Shown here: positions 16,564 through 24,483 of the stretch, one piece after another
Layout: every line of letters begins with the position of its first letter
Numbering within the stretch: the first letter of the stretch is position 1
Assembly: GCA_938008015.1 (NCBI GenBank)
Contig: CALLMA010000106.1
Coordinates: 1 to 35,743, forward strand
Length of the DNA stretch: 35,743 nucleotides
From: an uncultured Celeribacter sp.
GTDB taxonomy: Bacteria > Pseudomonadota > Alphaproteobacteria > Rhodobacterales > Rhodobacteraceae
Reading direction: 5' to 3'
Translations under genes and position numbers: made by a program
The notes under the pieces: model-generated
What the model was told of the DNA's origin: nothing
The model's database searches: none
Seen by the model: only the letters and a program-made list of their open reading frames with translations

Positions 16564-17403
16564 TTAGCGCCCTCCAAAACTGCCGGCTGTCAGGCCGGAT
16601 ATAAATGATCGATTGCCGAGTATGAAAACAATCAGCACGGGGCCAACTGCTACAATAGATCCCGCCATTAAAAGCGGCCAATCGGTGCTGAACTGCCCAC
16701 GCAGCGATGAAAGTGCGACAACGACGGTTTGCATTTCTGGGCTTGTTGTCGTGATCAATGGCCAAAGAAAATTATTCCATTGAGATACAAAAGCAAAAAT
16801 CGCCAATGCGCCTAATGCTGGCCTTGCTAAGGGGAGCACCACAAAGAGATATATTTTCCAATGTTTGCAACCATCTAATTTCGCCGCTTCGATAAGTTCC
16901 GATGCAATGGTTAAAAAATATTGACGCAGCAAGAATACCCCGAAGCTTGAGAAGGCGAAGGGCAAAATCAAGCCACGGTAGGTGTCAATCCATCCAAAGT
17001 TGCGCACCATAATAAAGTTCGGAATGAGGGTCACTTGCGGAGGCACCATCAGCGCCATTAAAAAGACGACAAACAGCGCTTCTCGCCCTCTAAAGCGTAA
17101 AAAGGAGAAGGCATACGCGGCCATGGAGCATACAATGACTTGCAAAATCGTAATGGATGTCACCACCACTAAGGAGTTGAATATAGCCCGCGCCATAGGC
17201 AATGTGAGAAATAGATCGACATAGTTTCCAGGCTGCGGATTGCTTGAAATCAGCTGAGGTGGATAGGTGAATACTTCTGCATCCGGTTTAAAGGAGGTGG
17301 CTAATGTCCATGCAAAAGGGCCGCAAGTCGCCAAAGCTCCAACCAAAAGCAGAACAAATAGCACCCAATCAACGATGCTTTTCTTTGTTTTTCTACGTAT
17401 CAT
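16564..17403 (-). CDS. Sugar ABC transporter permease, MalG/UgpE type
   Basis: A 279-residue inner-membrane protein with about six hydrophobic segments. The EAA loop that contacts the ATPase reads 'EAAKLDGCKHWKIYLFVVLP'. The short N-terminal segment (first helix ~13-33) and the C-terminal 'FISGLTAGSFGG' are typical of the MalG/UgpE subunit of CUT1 importers. The gene overlaps the end of the other permease gene by 11 bases, consistent with translational coupling and a 1:1 heterodimer. Confidence 0.92.
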   Translation of the reverse strand: MIRRKTKKSIVDWVLFVLLLVGALATCGPFAWTLATSFKPDAEVFTYPPQLISSNPQPGNYVDLFLTLPMARAIFNSLVVVTSITILQVIVCSMAAYAFSFLRFRGREALFVVFLMALMVPPQVTLIPNFIMVRNFGWIDTYRGLILPFAFSSFGVFLLRQYFLTIASELIEAAKLDGCKHWKIYLFVVLPLARPALGALAIFAFVSQWNNFLWPLITTTSPEMQTVVVALSSLRGQFSTDWPLLMAGSIVAVGPVLIVFILGNRSFISGLTAGSFGGR

Positions 17404-18286
17404 AATGTACCCACCTATTTTGGGTTGTGTATTGAACCATAGTAATCAAAAGCACGATCGCGAATAATATCATCGCCGCAGCGCTCGCATAGCCCATTTG
17501 GTAAAACTGAAACCCGTTTTGATAGATATAGTAGACCAAGGTATTGGTTGCATTCGCGGGCCCCGCTTCCGTCATGATGAACACCAGTTCAAATACCTGA
17601 AAGCTACCGATGATCGATATCACAAGGACGAAAAACGTCGTTGGCGAAAGCATCGGCAACGTAATATGCCAAAGCCGAGACCATCCGCTCGCATTATCCA
17701 GCGCGGCGGCATCATAGAGATCGGCGCGAATGTTTTGCAATCCTGCCAGAAAGAGCACCATCGCATAGCCGACATTTTGCCAGACACTCACAATGATCAC
17801 AGCAGGCATCGCCCATTTGGTTGACGCAAGCCATTTCGGCACATTATCAACCCCAATCATCGACAGGCCTGCATTGATCAGCCCATAATTTGAGTTAAAG
17901 AGCCACGACCACACCAGAGCGGCCGCGATGGTTGAGGTGACGGCAGGTAAAAAATAGGCCACTCTAAAGAATGTTTGCCCACGAATGCCTCGGTTGAGCG
18001 CCAAAGCTGCGAGAAGGCCAAGCCCCATTTGCAAGGGTACTGTGGCAAGGACAAAAATTGCCGTGTTTTTCATGACCTTTCCAAAAATAGGATCATGCAA
18101 CAATCGCGTATAATTATCCAAGCCCACCCACGTTGGCGGGCGGAATAAATCCCAATGCGTGAATGAAATGAAGAAGGCCGCAACGACTGGAATGGCCGTA
18201 AAAACCGTAAACAGTATCAAAGCAGGCATTAGAAAAAACAGTGCCGCCCCAATGTCTTTGCCAAATATCCGCCTAATTTTTTTCAT
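17393..18286 (-). CDS. Sugar ABC transporter permease, MalF/UgpA type
   Basis: A 297-residue membrane protein. After a short cytoplasmic tail a first helix (~14-36) is followed by the conserved 'SFTHWDLFRPPTWVGLDNY' periplasmic region found in UgpA-like subunits. The EAA loop is 'YDAAALDNASGWSRLWHITLP'-like with the conserved Gly and downstream Pro. It forms the channel with the MalG-type subunit. ATG 18286 overlaps the stop of the amidohydrolase gene by four bases (ATGA), placing that enzyme firmly in the same operon. Confidence 0.92.
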   Translation of the reverse strand: MKKIRRIFGKDIGAALFFLMPALILFTVFTAIPVVAAFFISFTHWDLFRPPTWVGLDNYTRLLHDPIFGKVMKNTAIFVLATVPLQMGLGLLAALALNRGIRGQTFFRVAYFLPAVTSTIAAALVWSWLFNSNYGLINAGLSMIGVDNVPKWLASTKWAMPAVIIVSVWQNVGYAMVLFLAGLQNIRADLYDAAALDNASGWSRLWHITLPMLSPTTFFVLVISIIGSFQVFELVFIMTEAGPANATNTLVYYIYQNGFQFYQMGYASAAAMILFAIVLLITMVQYTTQNRWVHYDT

Positions 18287-19164
18287 CGGTTGCGATCCAA
18301 TCCAAAAATACGCGCGGCATTTCTATAAAAAATTTGGTCCTGCTCGTCTGCGGTTAATCCCATGTCATCAAAGGCAGCTTTCCAGCGTAGCAGATCCTCT
18401 TTCATGCGTCGATGATCACAATCAGAACCATAAACCAATTTGCGCGGGCTAATTTCTTTACCAATATAACCCCCTTCTAATATGTGGTTATGTACTGTGT
18501 CCCCGCCTGAGACATCGAAATACAAACGTGGACGCCAGCGCGCAACGGCGCAAGCGGTGCGGTAATCGGGCCATCCAAGATGGGCGCCAATAATGAAAAG
18601 TTCCGGAAAATAATAAGCAATTGTATCAAGATAAATGGGCTGCATCCGAGCGGAAGAGAATCCATAAGGTTCACGCCGAATTTCGCGCGAAAGTTTTGTC
18701 ACAAGCGCCTCTTCTGCCTCTCCCTCAGGAATGGCCTTCCAAGAATCTTCATCCCCGCCTGAAAGATAATCAACAGCGCCACCTTGAATGCCGGTATGAA
18801 ATAAAATTGCCAACCCCCGTGAAGCCGCAGCCTCATAATAAGGCATGTAATCTGGGTGGTCGTAATTTTTTGAAACGCCAATGATCTTTAATCCATGGAA
18901 GCCGCGCTGATAACATTCTTCAACGAGGCTGACTGGATCATGATCGAGCCTCAAACGCCCCATGGCTATGACGAGGTCAGGCCGCTTTTCCAAAGCGCGT
19001 GCTAGTATATCATTGCCGCGCCCAGGGTTGGCCAAAAGCGCAACCTTTTCAATGCCTGCATCTTCGCAAACATCTGAGAGGGCTTCTAAATATCCCTCTT
19101 CGGCATTGCGATCGAATAGTTTTTCCCAAAACCCGTAGTGCACATGTGAATCAATCACTCGCAT
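18283..19164 (-). CDS. Amidohydrolase_2 (PF04909) family metal-dependent hydrolase
   Basis: A 293-residue TIM-barrel hydrolase. Metal-ligand motifs are 'DSHVHYG' (residues 5-11), 'LFHTGIQGG' (~137), 'IIGAHLGWPD' (~192) and 'YGSDCDH' (~249). PF04909 includes lactonases, decarboxylases and other hydrolases of sugar-acid and aromatic pathways; a sugar-lactone or dicarboxylate hydrolase role would fit a glycoside operon, but no specific substrate can be read from the sequence. AGAGGGCGG precedes ATG 19164. It sits between the binding-protein and permease genes, an unusual position for an enzyme in a transporter operon. Confidence 0.8.
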   Translation of the reverse strand: MRVIDSHVHYGFWEKLFDRNAEEGYLEALSDVCEDAGIEKVALLANPGRGNDILARALEKRPDLVIAMGRLRLDHDPVSLVEECYQRGFHGLKIIGVSKNYDHPDYMPYYEAAASRGLAILFHTGIQGGAVDYLSGGDEDSWKAIPEGEAEEALVTKLSREIRREPYGFSSARMQPIYLDTIAYYFPELFIIGAHLGWPDYRTACAVARWRPRLYFDVSGGDTVHNHILEGGYIGKEISPRKLVYGSDCDHRRMKEDLLRWKAAFDDMGLTADEQDQIFYRNAARIFGLDRNR

Positions 19165-19203
19165 TGTGGTGCCCGCCCTCTAAATTAATAATATCAATAA
19201 ATG

Positions 19204-19227
19204 AGCGGCGCTAAATTATGCGCCGCC
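19204..19227 (-). terminator. Strong GC hairpin between binding-protein and downstream genes (attenuator or mRNA stabiliser)
   Basis: GCGGCGC (19205-19211) and GCGCCGC (19220-19226) form a perfect 7-bp, all-GC stem with the 8-base AT loop TAAATTAT. On the transcribed minus strand it begins about 9 bases after the binding-protein stop and is followed by an AT-rich stretch with scattered Ts. Such hairpins commonly lower downstream transcription or protect the upstream mRNA, so the binding protein is made in excess over the membrane subunits. Confidence 0.6.
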
Positions 19228-19235
19228 TAAAAATT

Positions 19236-20465
19236 TTACTGCTGAGCCAAAGCGGCCTCAACCTGGTCGGCAATGCTACCAATAGCTGTCGCCGCATCAA
19301 CCTCACCATTCCAAACAAGATCAAGGGCTGGTTGGATATATAGATTTTGCAAATCAACCCATTTTGGGAATTGTGCGGTTAATTTTCCATTGTCCGTTTC
19401 AGAAAGGAAAACCTCTGCAAAAGGAGCTGAAAAAGAGCTTTGAACCATTGGGTTGCCATTCATCGCAGGAACGGCTGGTGCTGCTGCGCTTGCGAAAATA
19501 GCTTGGCCTTCCGCTCCTGAAATATAGGATAAGAAATCCCACGCTGCGTCCATATCCTTCGCATTTGAATTCAGGCCAAAACCTGCTCCACCCACGACAT
19601 TGGAGCGCAAGCCTTGAGGCCCTTTTGGTAGCGGTGCAATCGCCCAATCGAAATCTGCTTTAGCATAAGAGCCAAGACGCGCTGCGTTGGTGATCGACAT
19701 CGCAGCCTGACCACTCAAGAACATCTGCGTTGTTCCCCCGCTTTGGCTTGCTTCAAGATAGCTTGGCATGGATCGGTCAACATTCATCATATCGCCAATG
19801 TATTGGATCGCCTCAATGGCTGCAGGCTCATCCAATTTAAACGTCGTGGGATTAATGCCGTCATCAAAAATTGATCCACCATTTTGGCTGACCCAAACAT
19901 CCCAGTTGTTAGATTCAGTGACGATACCGTAGCGACTGGTCCGACCACCGGAGGACACCGCAAGCGCCTTCGCGGCGTCGCTTAATTCATCCCATGACCA
20001 ACTGTCATTTGGATGCGATAGGTTCGCTGCATCAAAGGCATCTTTATTATAATATAGCACAAGCGTCGCATTGTCGCGCGGTAGCGAATACAGTTGCCCA
20101 TCATAGCTGTGTGGGCGCAAAGCTTCTTGATTATACTCATTTATCGGAAAGTTAGAGGCATTGATATGTGCATCAAGTGGCGCCAAAGCTCCACGCGCCG
20201 CATAACTTGGCACGTTCGTCACAAAAAACACATCAGGGCCTGCGCCCGCGGCAAGCTGAGCATCCAAGCGGGTCCAATAGCCGGACCATGGCGCGTGCTG
20301 CACATCGATGGTGACACCAGGGTTTGCGGCCTCATATTCCGCGACCAAGCGTTCAAAGGGCGGCAATTCGGCTGGGTCGCCCCAATATGCGAAGCTTACG
20401 GTTGTATCGGCCATTATTGGTGTCGCGAGTGCGACCAATGTTGAGGCAAGACTTATAATTTTCAT
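19236..20465 (-). CDS. Extracellular sugar-binding protein (family 1, CUT1 transporter)
   Basis: A 409-residue periplasmic binding protein with a short signal peptide (MKIISLASTLVALATPIMA, cleavage after residue 19). The mature protein begins 'DTTVSFAYWGDPAELPPFE' and continues with 'PGVTIDVQHAPWSGYWTRLD' and 'GAGPDVFFV', all typical of family 1 sugar-binding proteins; the C-terminal part has 'AAWDFLSYISGAEGQ'. It delivers an oligosaccharide or glycoside to the two permeases encoded downstream. GGGAG lies just upstream of ATG 20465. A strong hairpin follows the stop codon. Confidence 0.93.
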   Translation of the reverse strand: MKIISLASTLVALATPIMADTTVSFAYWGDPAELPPFERLVAEYEAANPGVTIDVQHAPWSGYWTRLDAQLAAGAGPDVFFVTNVPSYAARGALAPLDAHINASNFPINEYNQEALRPHSYDGQLYSLPRDNATLVLYYNKDAFDAANLSHPNDSWSWDELSDAAKALAVSSGGRTSRYGIVTESNNWDVWVSQNGGSIFDDGINPTTFKLDEPAAIEAIQYIGDMMNVDRSMPSYLEASQSGGTTQMFLSGQAAMSITNAARLGSYAKADFDWAIAPLPKGPQGLRSNVVGGAGFGLNSNAKDMDAAWDFLSYISGAEGQAIFASAAAPAVPAMNGNPMVQSSFSAPFAEVFLSETDNGKLTAQFPKWVDLQNLYIQPALDLVWNGEVDAATAIGSIADQVEAALAQQ

Positions 20466-20485
20466 GCGGTTTCTCCCTTTTGTGT

Positions 20486-21451
20486 TTAATTCATTGAATG
20501 TTGTGTAAATTGCGAGCCTCGTAAATGCTCTAAAATTTGTTTTGAAATTGTATAGTTATGCTGCTGCGCAAACCTCAAAAGCGCCTCTCCATCTGCTGGA
20601 TTTCCGCCACCAACACGCGTTGCCGCGCAAGCACCAAACAAACATCCCGCCGTGACCGATTCAGCCAAGGACGCCCCAACCAAAGCGCCAACAATAAACC
20701 CACAATTAAAGGCGTCTCCAGCGCCAATCGTGTCTACAGTCTCAATCGCAGGGCTTCGAACGACGCCCCGCTCTGACGAAGATGCATAAATCGCGCCTTT
20801 TTTACCTCGAGTAATGATGACTGTTGGAATTATTTTGGCAAGATCATCGGCAGCGCCTTCTACTGTCGCTCTCTTCGTTAATCGCAGCGCTTCGCTTTCA
20901 TTGGGCGCAAAAACATCCACGACATCGAGCAATCTGCGGACTTCAGGATCATATATCGTTGCATCGCAATCGCGTGCATCGCAAAATATTTTTGCGCCAC
21001 GGGCGCGTGCTTTTTGAGCGGATTCAATCCAATCCGTATTAAAGCGAAAGCTCTGAATAACCCATTGTGGCGCGAGCTCGTCGAAAGGTGCAGGGCGAAC
21101 AGGCTCTAGGCTAGAGCTGATAAAGCCGCGATCATCATCATGCACAAACCCCAAAGAAACGCGCGTCATATCACGTTCAGTTTTTTGAAACGCATCCGGT
21201 AAAATACCCATTTCAACAGCTTTTATACGAACATAATCGCTAAAAAAATCTGTTCCAAATTCACAAGCCCAAGCTGTTGAAACACCTGCTCGTGCGAGCC
21301 CTGCAGCAATATTAAATGTCCCGCCTGGCATCATTTGAAAAGAATCGCCAAATACTTCGCGGCCCGCCTCAGGCAAGCGCTCGATCCGACCGACGATGAG
21401 GTCACAAAAATATTCGCCCGTCACAACGACAGATGGTGTTTTCTGCGTCAT
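20486..21451 (-). CDS. PfkB-family carbohydrate kinase
   Basis: A ribokinase/PfkB-type kinase of about 321 residues. The N-terminal sugar-binding signature region is 'MMPGGTFNIAAGLARAGVST' and the C-terminal catalytic signature is 'DTIGAGDAFNCGF', with the anion-hole GAGD and the catalytic Asp. I chose ATG 21451, which overlaps the glycosidase stop (ATGA) and has AGGTGAG upstream, over the in-frame GTG at 21457. It should phosphorylate the sugar released by the neighbouring GH4 enzyme or a derivative of it. The exact sugar cannot be told from the sequence. Confidence 0.88.
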   Translation of the reverse strand: MTQKTPSVVVTGEYFCDLIVGRIERLPEAGREVFGDSFQMMPGGTFNIAAGLARAGVSTAWACEFGTDFFSDYVRIKAVEMGILPDAFQKTERDMTRVSLGFVHDDDRGFISSSLEPVRPAPFDELAPQWVIQSFRFNTDWIESAQKARARGAKIFCDARDCDATIYDPEVRRLLDVVDVFAPNESEALRLTKRATVEGAADDLAKIIPTVIITRGKKGAIYASSSERGVVRSPAIETVDTIGAGDAFNCGFIVGALVGASLAESVTAGCLFGACAATRVGGGNPADGEALLRFAQQHNYTISKQILEHLRGSQFTQHSMN

Positions 21452-22782
21452 GTCCACTCACCTGTATAAGTGGCGTGGGCTTTTAATAATTTATCAACAA
21501 GCTGAACAGCTTGACGATGAGAAAGGACGAGAGGGTGAGCATTTAACGCATCCACAGCAAGATCACGATCGCGCGTGGCAATGGCGCGCACCGCCATGCG
21601 CTCATAAGTTTTCACAGATTTCACGAGTGGGCTAATCAGTTCAGGCATTGGGCCAACCGCGATAGGCTCGATTCGCCCTTTCGAGATTTTACAGCTCACT
21701 TCAACAACATCATCAGGGGCTAAATCAGGCATCGTTTGACCATTTGGCACATTCAGGCCAGTTCGGATCGTCGCGCCGCCTATCAATGCACTGATGACAT
21801 CAAGAGCCACGCCGGCATAGCCTTCGCCTTCTGGAGGCGCTTCTGGCGCTTGTACGCCAACATCACGGGCTGAAGCCATATAACTGCCTGATCTCTCAGC
21901 TTCATAGGCTTCATATATATCAAGTGCTTGAGAAGATGTGGCTGTTTTTAATTGAGGCAGATAACGCTCGTTTAATGCCTTAATTTCTGCACCACGGCCA
22001 CCTTTGCGGTCTTGAGCGGCCAAAGCAGCATCAATTGCCCAAAAATACCAAAGATATTCGTTTATCCAAAGTCCGCGTCGTGCAACCAAATCAGGGTCAA
22101 AGACCGACATGGAGGTTGTTGCTAAGAAGTCGGTATTGGCTAGCATTTCAGGCAAAACATCTTTGCCTTCATAATGAATGGCTGGCGAAAATGATAAATG
22201 GTTCAGCCCATATAATTGAGCATCAACTGCCTGTGTCGGCACATCTAAATACCGTGCTGCTGAGATTTGCGCCCCATTTGCACTGTCACAAATTCCAATC
22301 ACTTGCTCATGCCCAGCATCTCGCAAAGCTTGCGCGACAAGGCCTGCGGGATTGGTGAAATTAATAAGCCATGCATTGGGGCAGAGTTCACGCATTTGCT
22401 CGGCATAGGCTAAAATCGATGGAATTGAGCGCAGCGCCATAGCAAAGCCGCCAGCGCCTGTCGTTTCTTGCCCCAATACACCGACTTCCATAGCAATGTT
22501 TTCATCTGTGATGCGACCATCGATGTCACCAGGGCGTATGGTTGTCACAACGAAATCCGCGCCACTCAAAGCTTCCGCTGAATCTGTATGGGACGTCACT
22601 TGAACATCAAGACCAGTGCGAGAAACAAGCTCTTGGCAAATAGGGGTGACCATCTCGAGCTGTTGCGCGTTGATGTCCATTAGAGCGATTTGTTTCAGTC
22701 CGATGGCCTCTGCGCGGCGCAAAGCACAATCTATAAAAAGAGGAGCGCGAAGCCCACCGCCACCGATTAAAGCTATTTTCAT
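21448..22782 (-). CDS. GH4-type NAD-dependent glycosidase
   Basis: A 444-residue glycoside hydrolase of the GH4 fold (6-phospho-alpha/beta-glucosidase and alpha-galacturonidase type; related newer families are possible). The NAD-binding N-terminus 'IALIGGGGLRAP' is followed by 'VTTIRPGDIDGR', 'INFTNPAGLVAQAL', the metal-ligand Cys in 'IGICDSANG' and the metal-ligand His in 'GLNHLSF'. These enzymes cleave by an NAD-dependent redox-elimination mechanism with Mn2+. No PTS gene is nearby: import is by an ABC transporter, so the substrate may be an unphosphorylated glycoside. It is the first gene of the minus-strand operon and is regulated from the divergent GntR spacer. Confidence 0.87.
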   Translation of the reverse strand: MKIALIGGGGLRAPLFIDCALRRAEAIGLKQIALMDINAQQLEMVTPICQELVSRTGLDVQVTSHTDSAEALSGADFVVTTIRPGDIDGRITDENIAMEVGVLGQETTGAGGFAMALRSIPSILAYAEQMRELCPNAWLINFTNPAGLVAQALRDAGHEQVIGICDSANGAQISAARYLDVPTQAVDAQLYGLNHLSFSPAIHYEGKDVLPEMLANTDFLATTSMSVFDPDLVARRGLWINEYLWYFWAIDAALAAQDRKGGRGAEIKALNERYLPQLKTATSSQALDIYEAYEAERSGSYMASARDVGVQAPEAPPEGEGYAGVALDVISALIGGATIRTGLNVPNGQTMPDLAPDDVVEVSCKISKGRIEPIAVGPMPELISPLVKSVKTYERMAVRAIATRDRDLAVDALNAHPLVLSHRQAVQLVDKLLKAHATYTGEWT

Positions 22783-22817
22783 TTGAACGCCTATAATTAC
22801 TTACTAATTTATGAATG

Positions 22818-22833
22818 ACTTGTTATAACCAGT
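22818..22833. promoter_or_regulatory. Palindromic GntR/HutC-type operator between regulator and sugar operon
   Basis: ACTTGTTATAACCAGT is a 16-bp palindrome with one mismatched pair, centred on TTATAA. It resembles the ACTGGTCTAGACCAGT-like sites of HutC-type GntR regulators (known for the DasR/NagR group). It lies 36 bases upstream of the glycosidase start and 56 upstream of the regulator start. A TTGACA (minus strand, 22841-22836) directly abuts it, so binding would block the operon promoter. Assignment to the adjacent regulator is inference. Confidence 0.65.
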
Positions 22834-22888
22834 TATGTCAACATTTTTTTACTTGACTGATCAACTCCTTTAGAAGCAAGGAAGCAGC

Positions 22889-23623
22889 ATGCAGATTGAT
22901 AAATCCAGCTCATTGCCACTTTATAAGCAAGTAAAAAACATTTTAATCGACCGCATGATGAGCGATCATATTCTGGTCGGCGGTAAACTTTCGTCTGAGC
23001 GTGAAATTATTGCAGAGCTTGGTGTTAGTCGAATTACCGTACGCCAAGCGCTCAAAGAACTTGTCGTTGAAGGCCATCTTCAAAGCATTCCTGGCAAAGG
23101 GTTTTATCGCTGTCGGCCTGCTAGAAAAAGCTTTGAACTCAATCTAACAAAAAGCTTTACGGAAACCGCGCGCGCAATGGGTAAGACGCCTGGCTCACAA
23201 CTATTATCATGCACAAAAATCAATGCGGGTACGGATATTGCGACATTTTTGAACGTGAAAATAGGCACTGAGCTGACCCACCTGCGCCGAATGCGCAGTA
23301 TCAATGGTTTGCCAGTTGCCATCTGCGATGATTGGGTTTTGACAAGCGCTGCCCCAAATCTAAAGCAGTTAAATTGGCGCGATGGGAATCTATCATTATA
23401 TACCGAATTGACCGAAAAATTTAATCTGAGCCCCACTCATGGGGAAACAAAAATTTCGGCCTGCTTGGCAAATGATGAACAAGCCCAATTATTGCAAACC
23501 AAAGCGCCGATAGCGCTCCTTTGCGTGGAGCAACTCGCTTTTAATAACGAAGATCAGCTCGTCAACGGCAGCAAATCACTACAATTACCTTCCGCATATC
23601 CTTTGAAATTACAACATCAATAA
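22889..23623 (+). CDS. GntR-family regulator, HutC subfamily (UTRA domain)
   Basis: A 244-residue protein: N-terminal winged helix (~8-75; 'PLYKQVKNILIDRM', 'LSSEREIIAELGVSRITVRQ', 'GKGFYRC') and C-terminal UTRA effector domain (~95-238; 'FTETARAMGKTPGSQLLS', 'HLRRMRSINGLPVAICDDW'). UTRA proteins bind sugars, sugar phosphates or urocanate and release the operator on binding. Divergent from the glycosidase gene, it probably represses the sugar operon and itself through the palindrome at 22818-22833. AAGGAAG upstream supports ATG 22889. Confidence 0.9.
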   Translation: MQIDKSSSLPLYKQVKNILIDRMMSDHILVGGKLSSEREIIAELGVSRITVRQALKELVVEGHLQSIPGKGFYRCRPARKSFELNLTKSFTETARAMGKTPGSQLLSCTKINAGTDIATFLNVKIGTELTHLRRMRSINGLPVAICDDWVLTSAAPNLKQLNWRDGNLSLYTELTEKFNLSPTHGETKISACLANDEQAQLLQTKAPIALLCVEQLAFNNEDQLVNGSKSLQLPSAYPLKLQHQ

Positions 23624-23830
23624 GGCTTAAGCGGCTCATCACATCGGCCATGAGCCTCATGCGCTAGCTCAATAGTGCGCTCATGGAGGTCGGCTTTGAT
23701 GTGCATTGCACCATTGAGGGAAAAATAACTGTGCTTACTGTCTGCGCAAAACGCGCATTTCCTCGAAGCCTTTGCTCGTCGCGTAAGCTGCTTTGAGGGG
23801 GGATGTGAAGGGAAAATCAAAGTTATGATT

Positions 23831-23906
23831 TGGTGGAGCCTAGCGGGATCGAACCGCTGACCTCCTGCATGCCATGCAGGCGCTCTCCCAGCTGAGCTAA
23901 GGCCCC
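23831..23906 (-). tRNA. tRNA-Ala (anticodon GGC)
   Basis: On the minus strand the 76-base sequence starts GGGGCCT and ends AGGCTCCACCA, with the CCA tail encoded. The acceptor stem pairs over 7 bp with one G-U pair. The D arm has 'GCTCAGCTGGGAGAGC', the anticodon stem is CCTGC/GCAGG around the loop ATGGCAT (anticodon GGC), and the T arm contains TTCGATC between AGCGG and CCGCT. Confidence 0.97.
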
Positions 23907-23910
23907 ATTT

Positions 23911-23988
23911 GATCTTATTTTAAGATCTGCGGAAGGATGATATCTCACCCTTCCGCTTTTCTAAATTCTTGCATGCGTGCATGCAAGA
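23911..23988. repeat. Three successive inverted repeats beside the tRNA-Ala gene
   Basis: GATCTTA/TAAGATC with a 3-base loop (23911-23927), GCGGAAGG/CCTTCCGC with a 12-base loop (23929-23956), and a near-continuous palindrome with arms TCTTGCATGC and GCATGCAAGA around GT (23967-23988). They fill the space between the FYDLN_acid stop and the tRNA 5' end. The middle one, followed by TTTTCT on the plus strand, is terminator-like. On the minus strand the set could end the upstream transcript or mark processing sites of a tRNA precursor. Confidence 0.5.
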
Positions 23989-24020
23989 GGGAAAATCATT
24001 TAATGAAGAAAAATGGCGAA

Positions 24021-24329
24021 TTATTCGTCATCTTCTGCAGGAACATCGGCGATTTCTTCTAGTGAGACATTGTCATCATCATCATCGAGAAGTTCGTCAT
24101 CGATGTTGAGATCATCTGCATCATCTACAAGAAGATCATCTGCTTCATCCACCACATCCTCAGGAGTTGGCGCATTCTTTTCGCTTATAGAAACTTGAGA
24201 TTTGTTATTCGCATCAAAAGTTACTGTCTCACCTGTGTAAGGCGATACGATTGGGTCTTTATTTAGGTCGTAAAAGCGTTTGCCAGTTGTCGGGCAAACA
24301 CGTTTTGTACCCCATTCTTCATTGGGCAT
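24021..24329 (-). CDS. FYDLN_acid (TIGR02300) family protein
   Basis: A 102-residue protein with the diagnostic N-terminus 'KRVCPTTGKRFYDLNKDPIV' (residues ~9-28) followed by a strongly acidic tail ending in runs of Asp and Glu (~60-102). This family is small, alphaproteobacterial and of unknown function. Many members carry two CxxC zinc-ribbon pairs; here only one Cys remains, with Thr, Ser and Thr at the other positions. AGGGA just upstream supports ATG 24329. It precedes tRNA-Ala on the same strand. Confidence 0.92.
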   Translation of the reverse strand: MPNEEWGTKRVCPTTGKRFYDLNKDPIVSPYTGETVTFDANNKSQVSISEKNAPTPEDVVDEADDLLVDDADDLNIDDELLDDDDDNVSLEEIADVPAEDDE

Positions 24330-24483
24330 GTTTATATCCCTTTCGTCTTACTAATTCATATTCGAAGATCATTGCGCCTTGCCATATAGATCGGAAAGTG
24401 TCAAAGGCTTTTCTTCTATTTCGCTATTGAGATAAGCTTATCTGAGAGTTATTCAATATAAAAATACAAATATCTATTGGTTT

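Noticed and set aside
23617-23820. 67-residue minus-strand frame downstream of the tRNA-Ala gene
   Set aside because: It runs into the end of the GntR gene and has no strong start signal. A small CxxC-containing protein cannot be excluded, but support is too weak to call it.
24013-24198. Serine-rich plus-strand frame opposite the FYDLN_acid gene
   Set aside because: The Ser run is the antisense reading of Asp/Glu codons in the acidic tail; the minus-strand gene is well supported.
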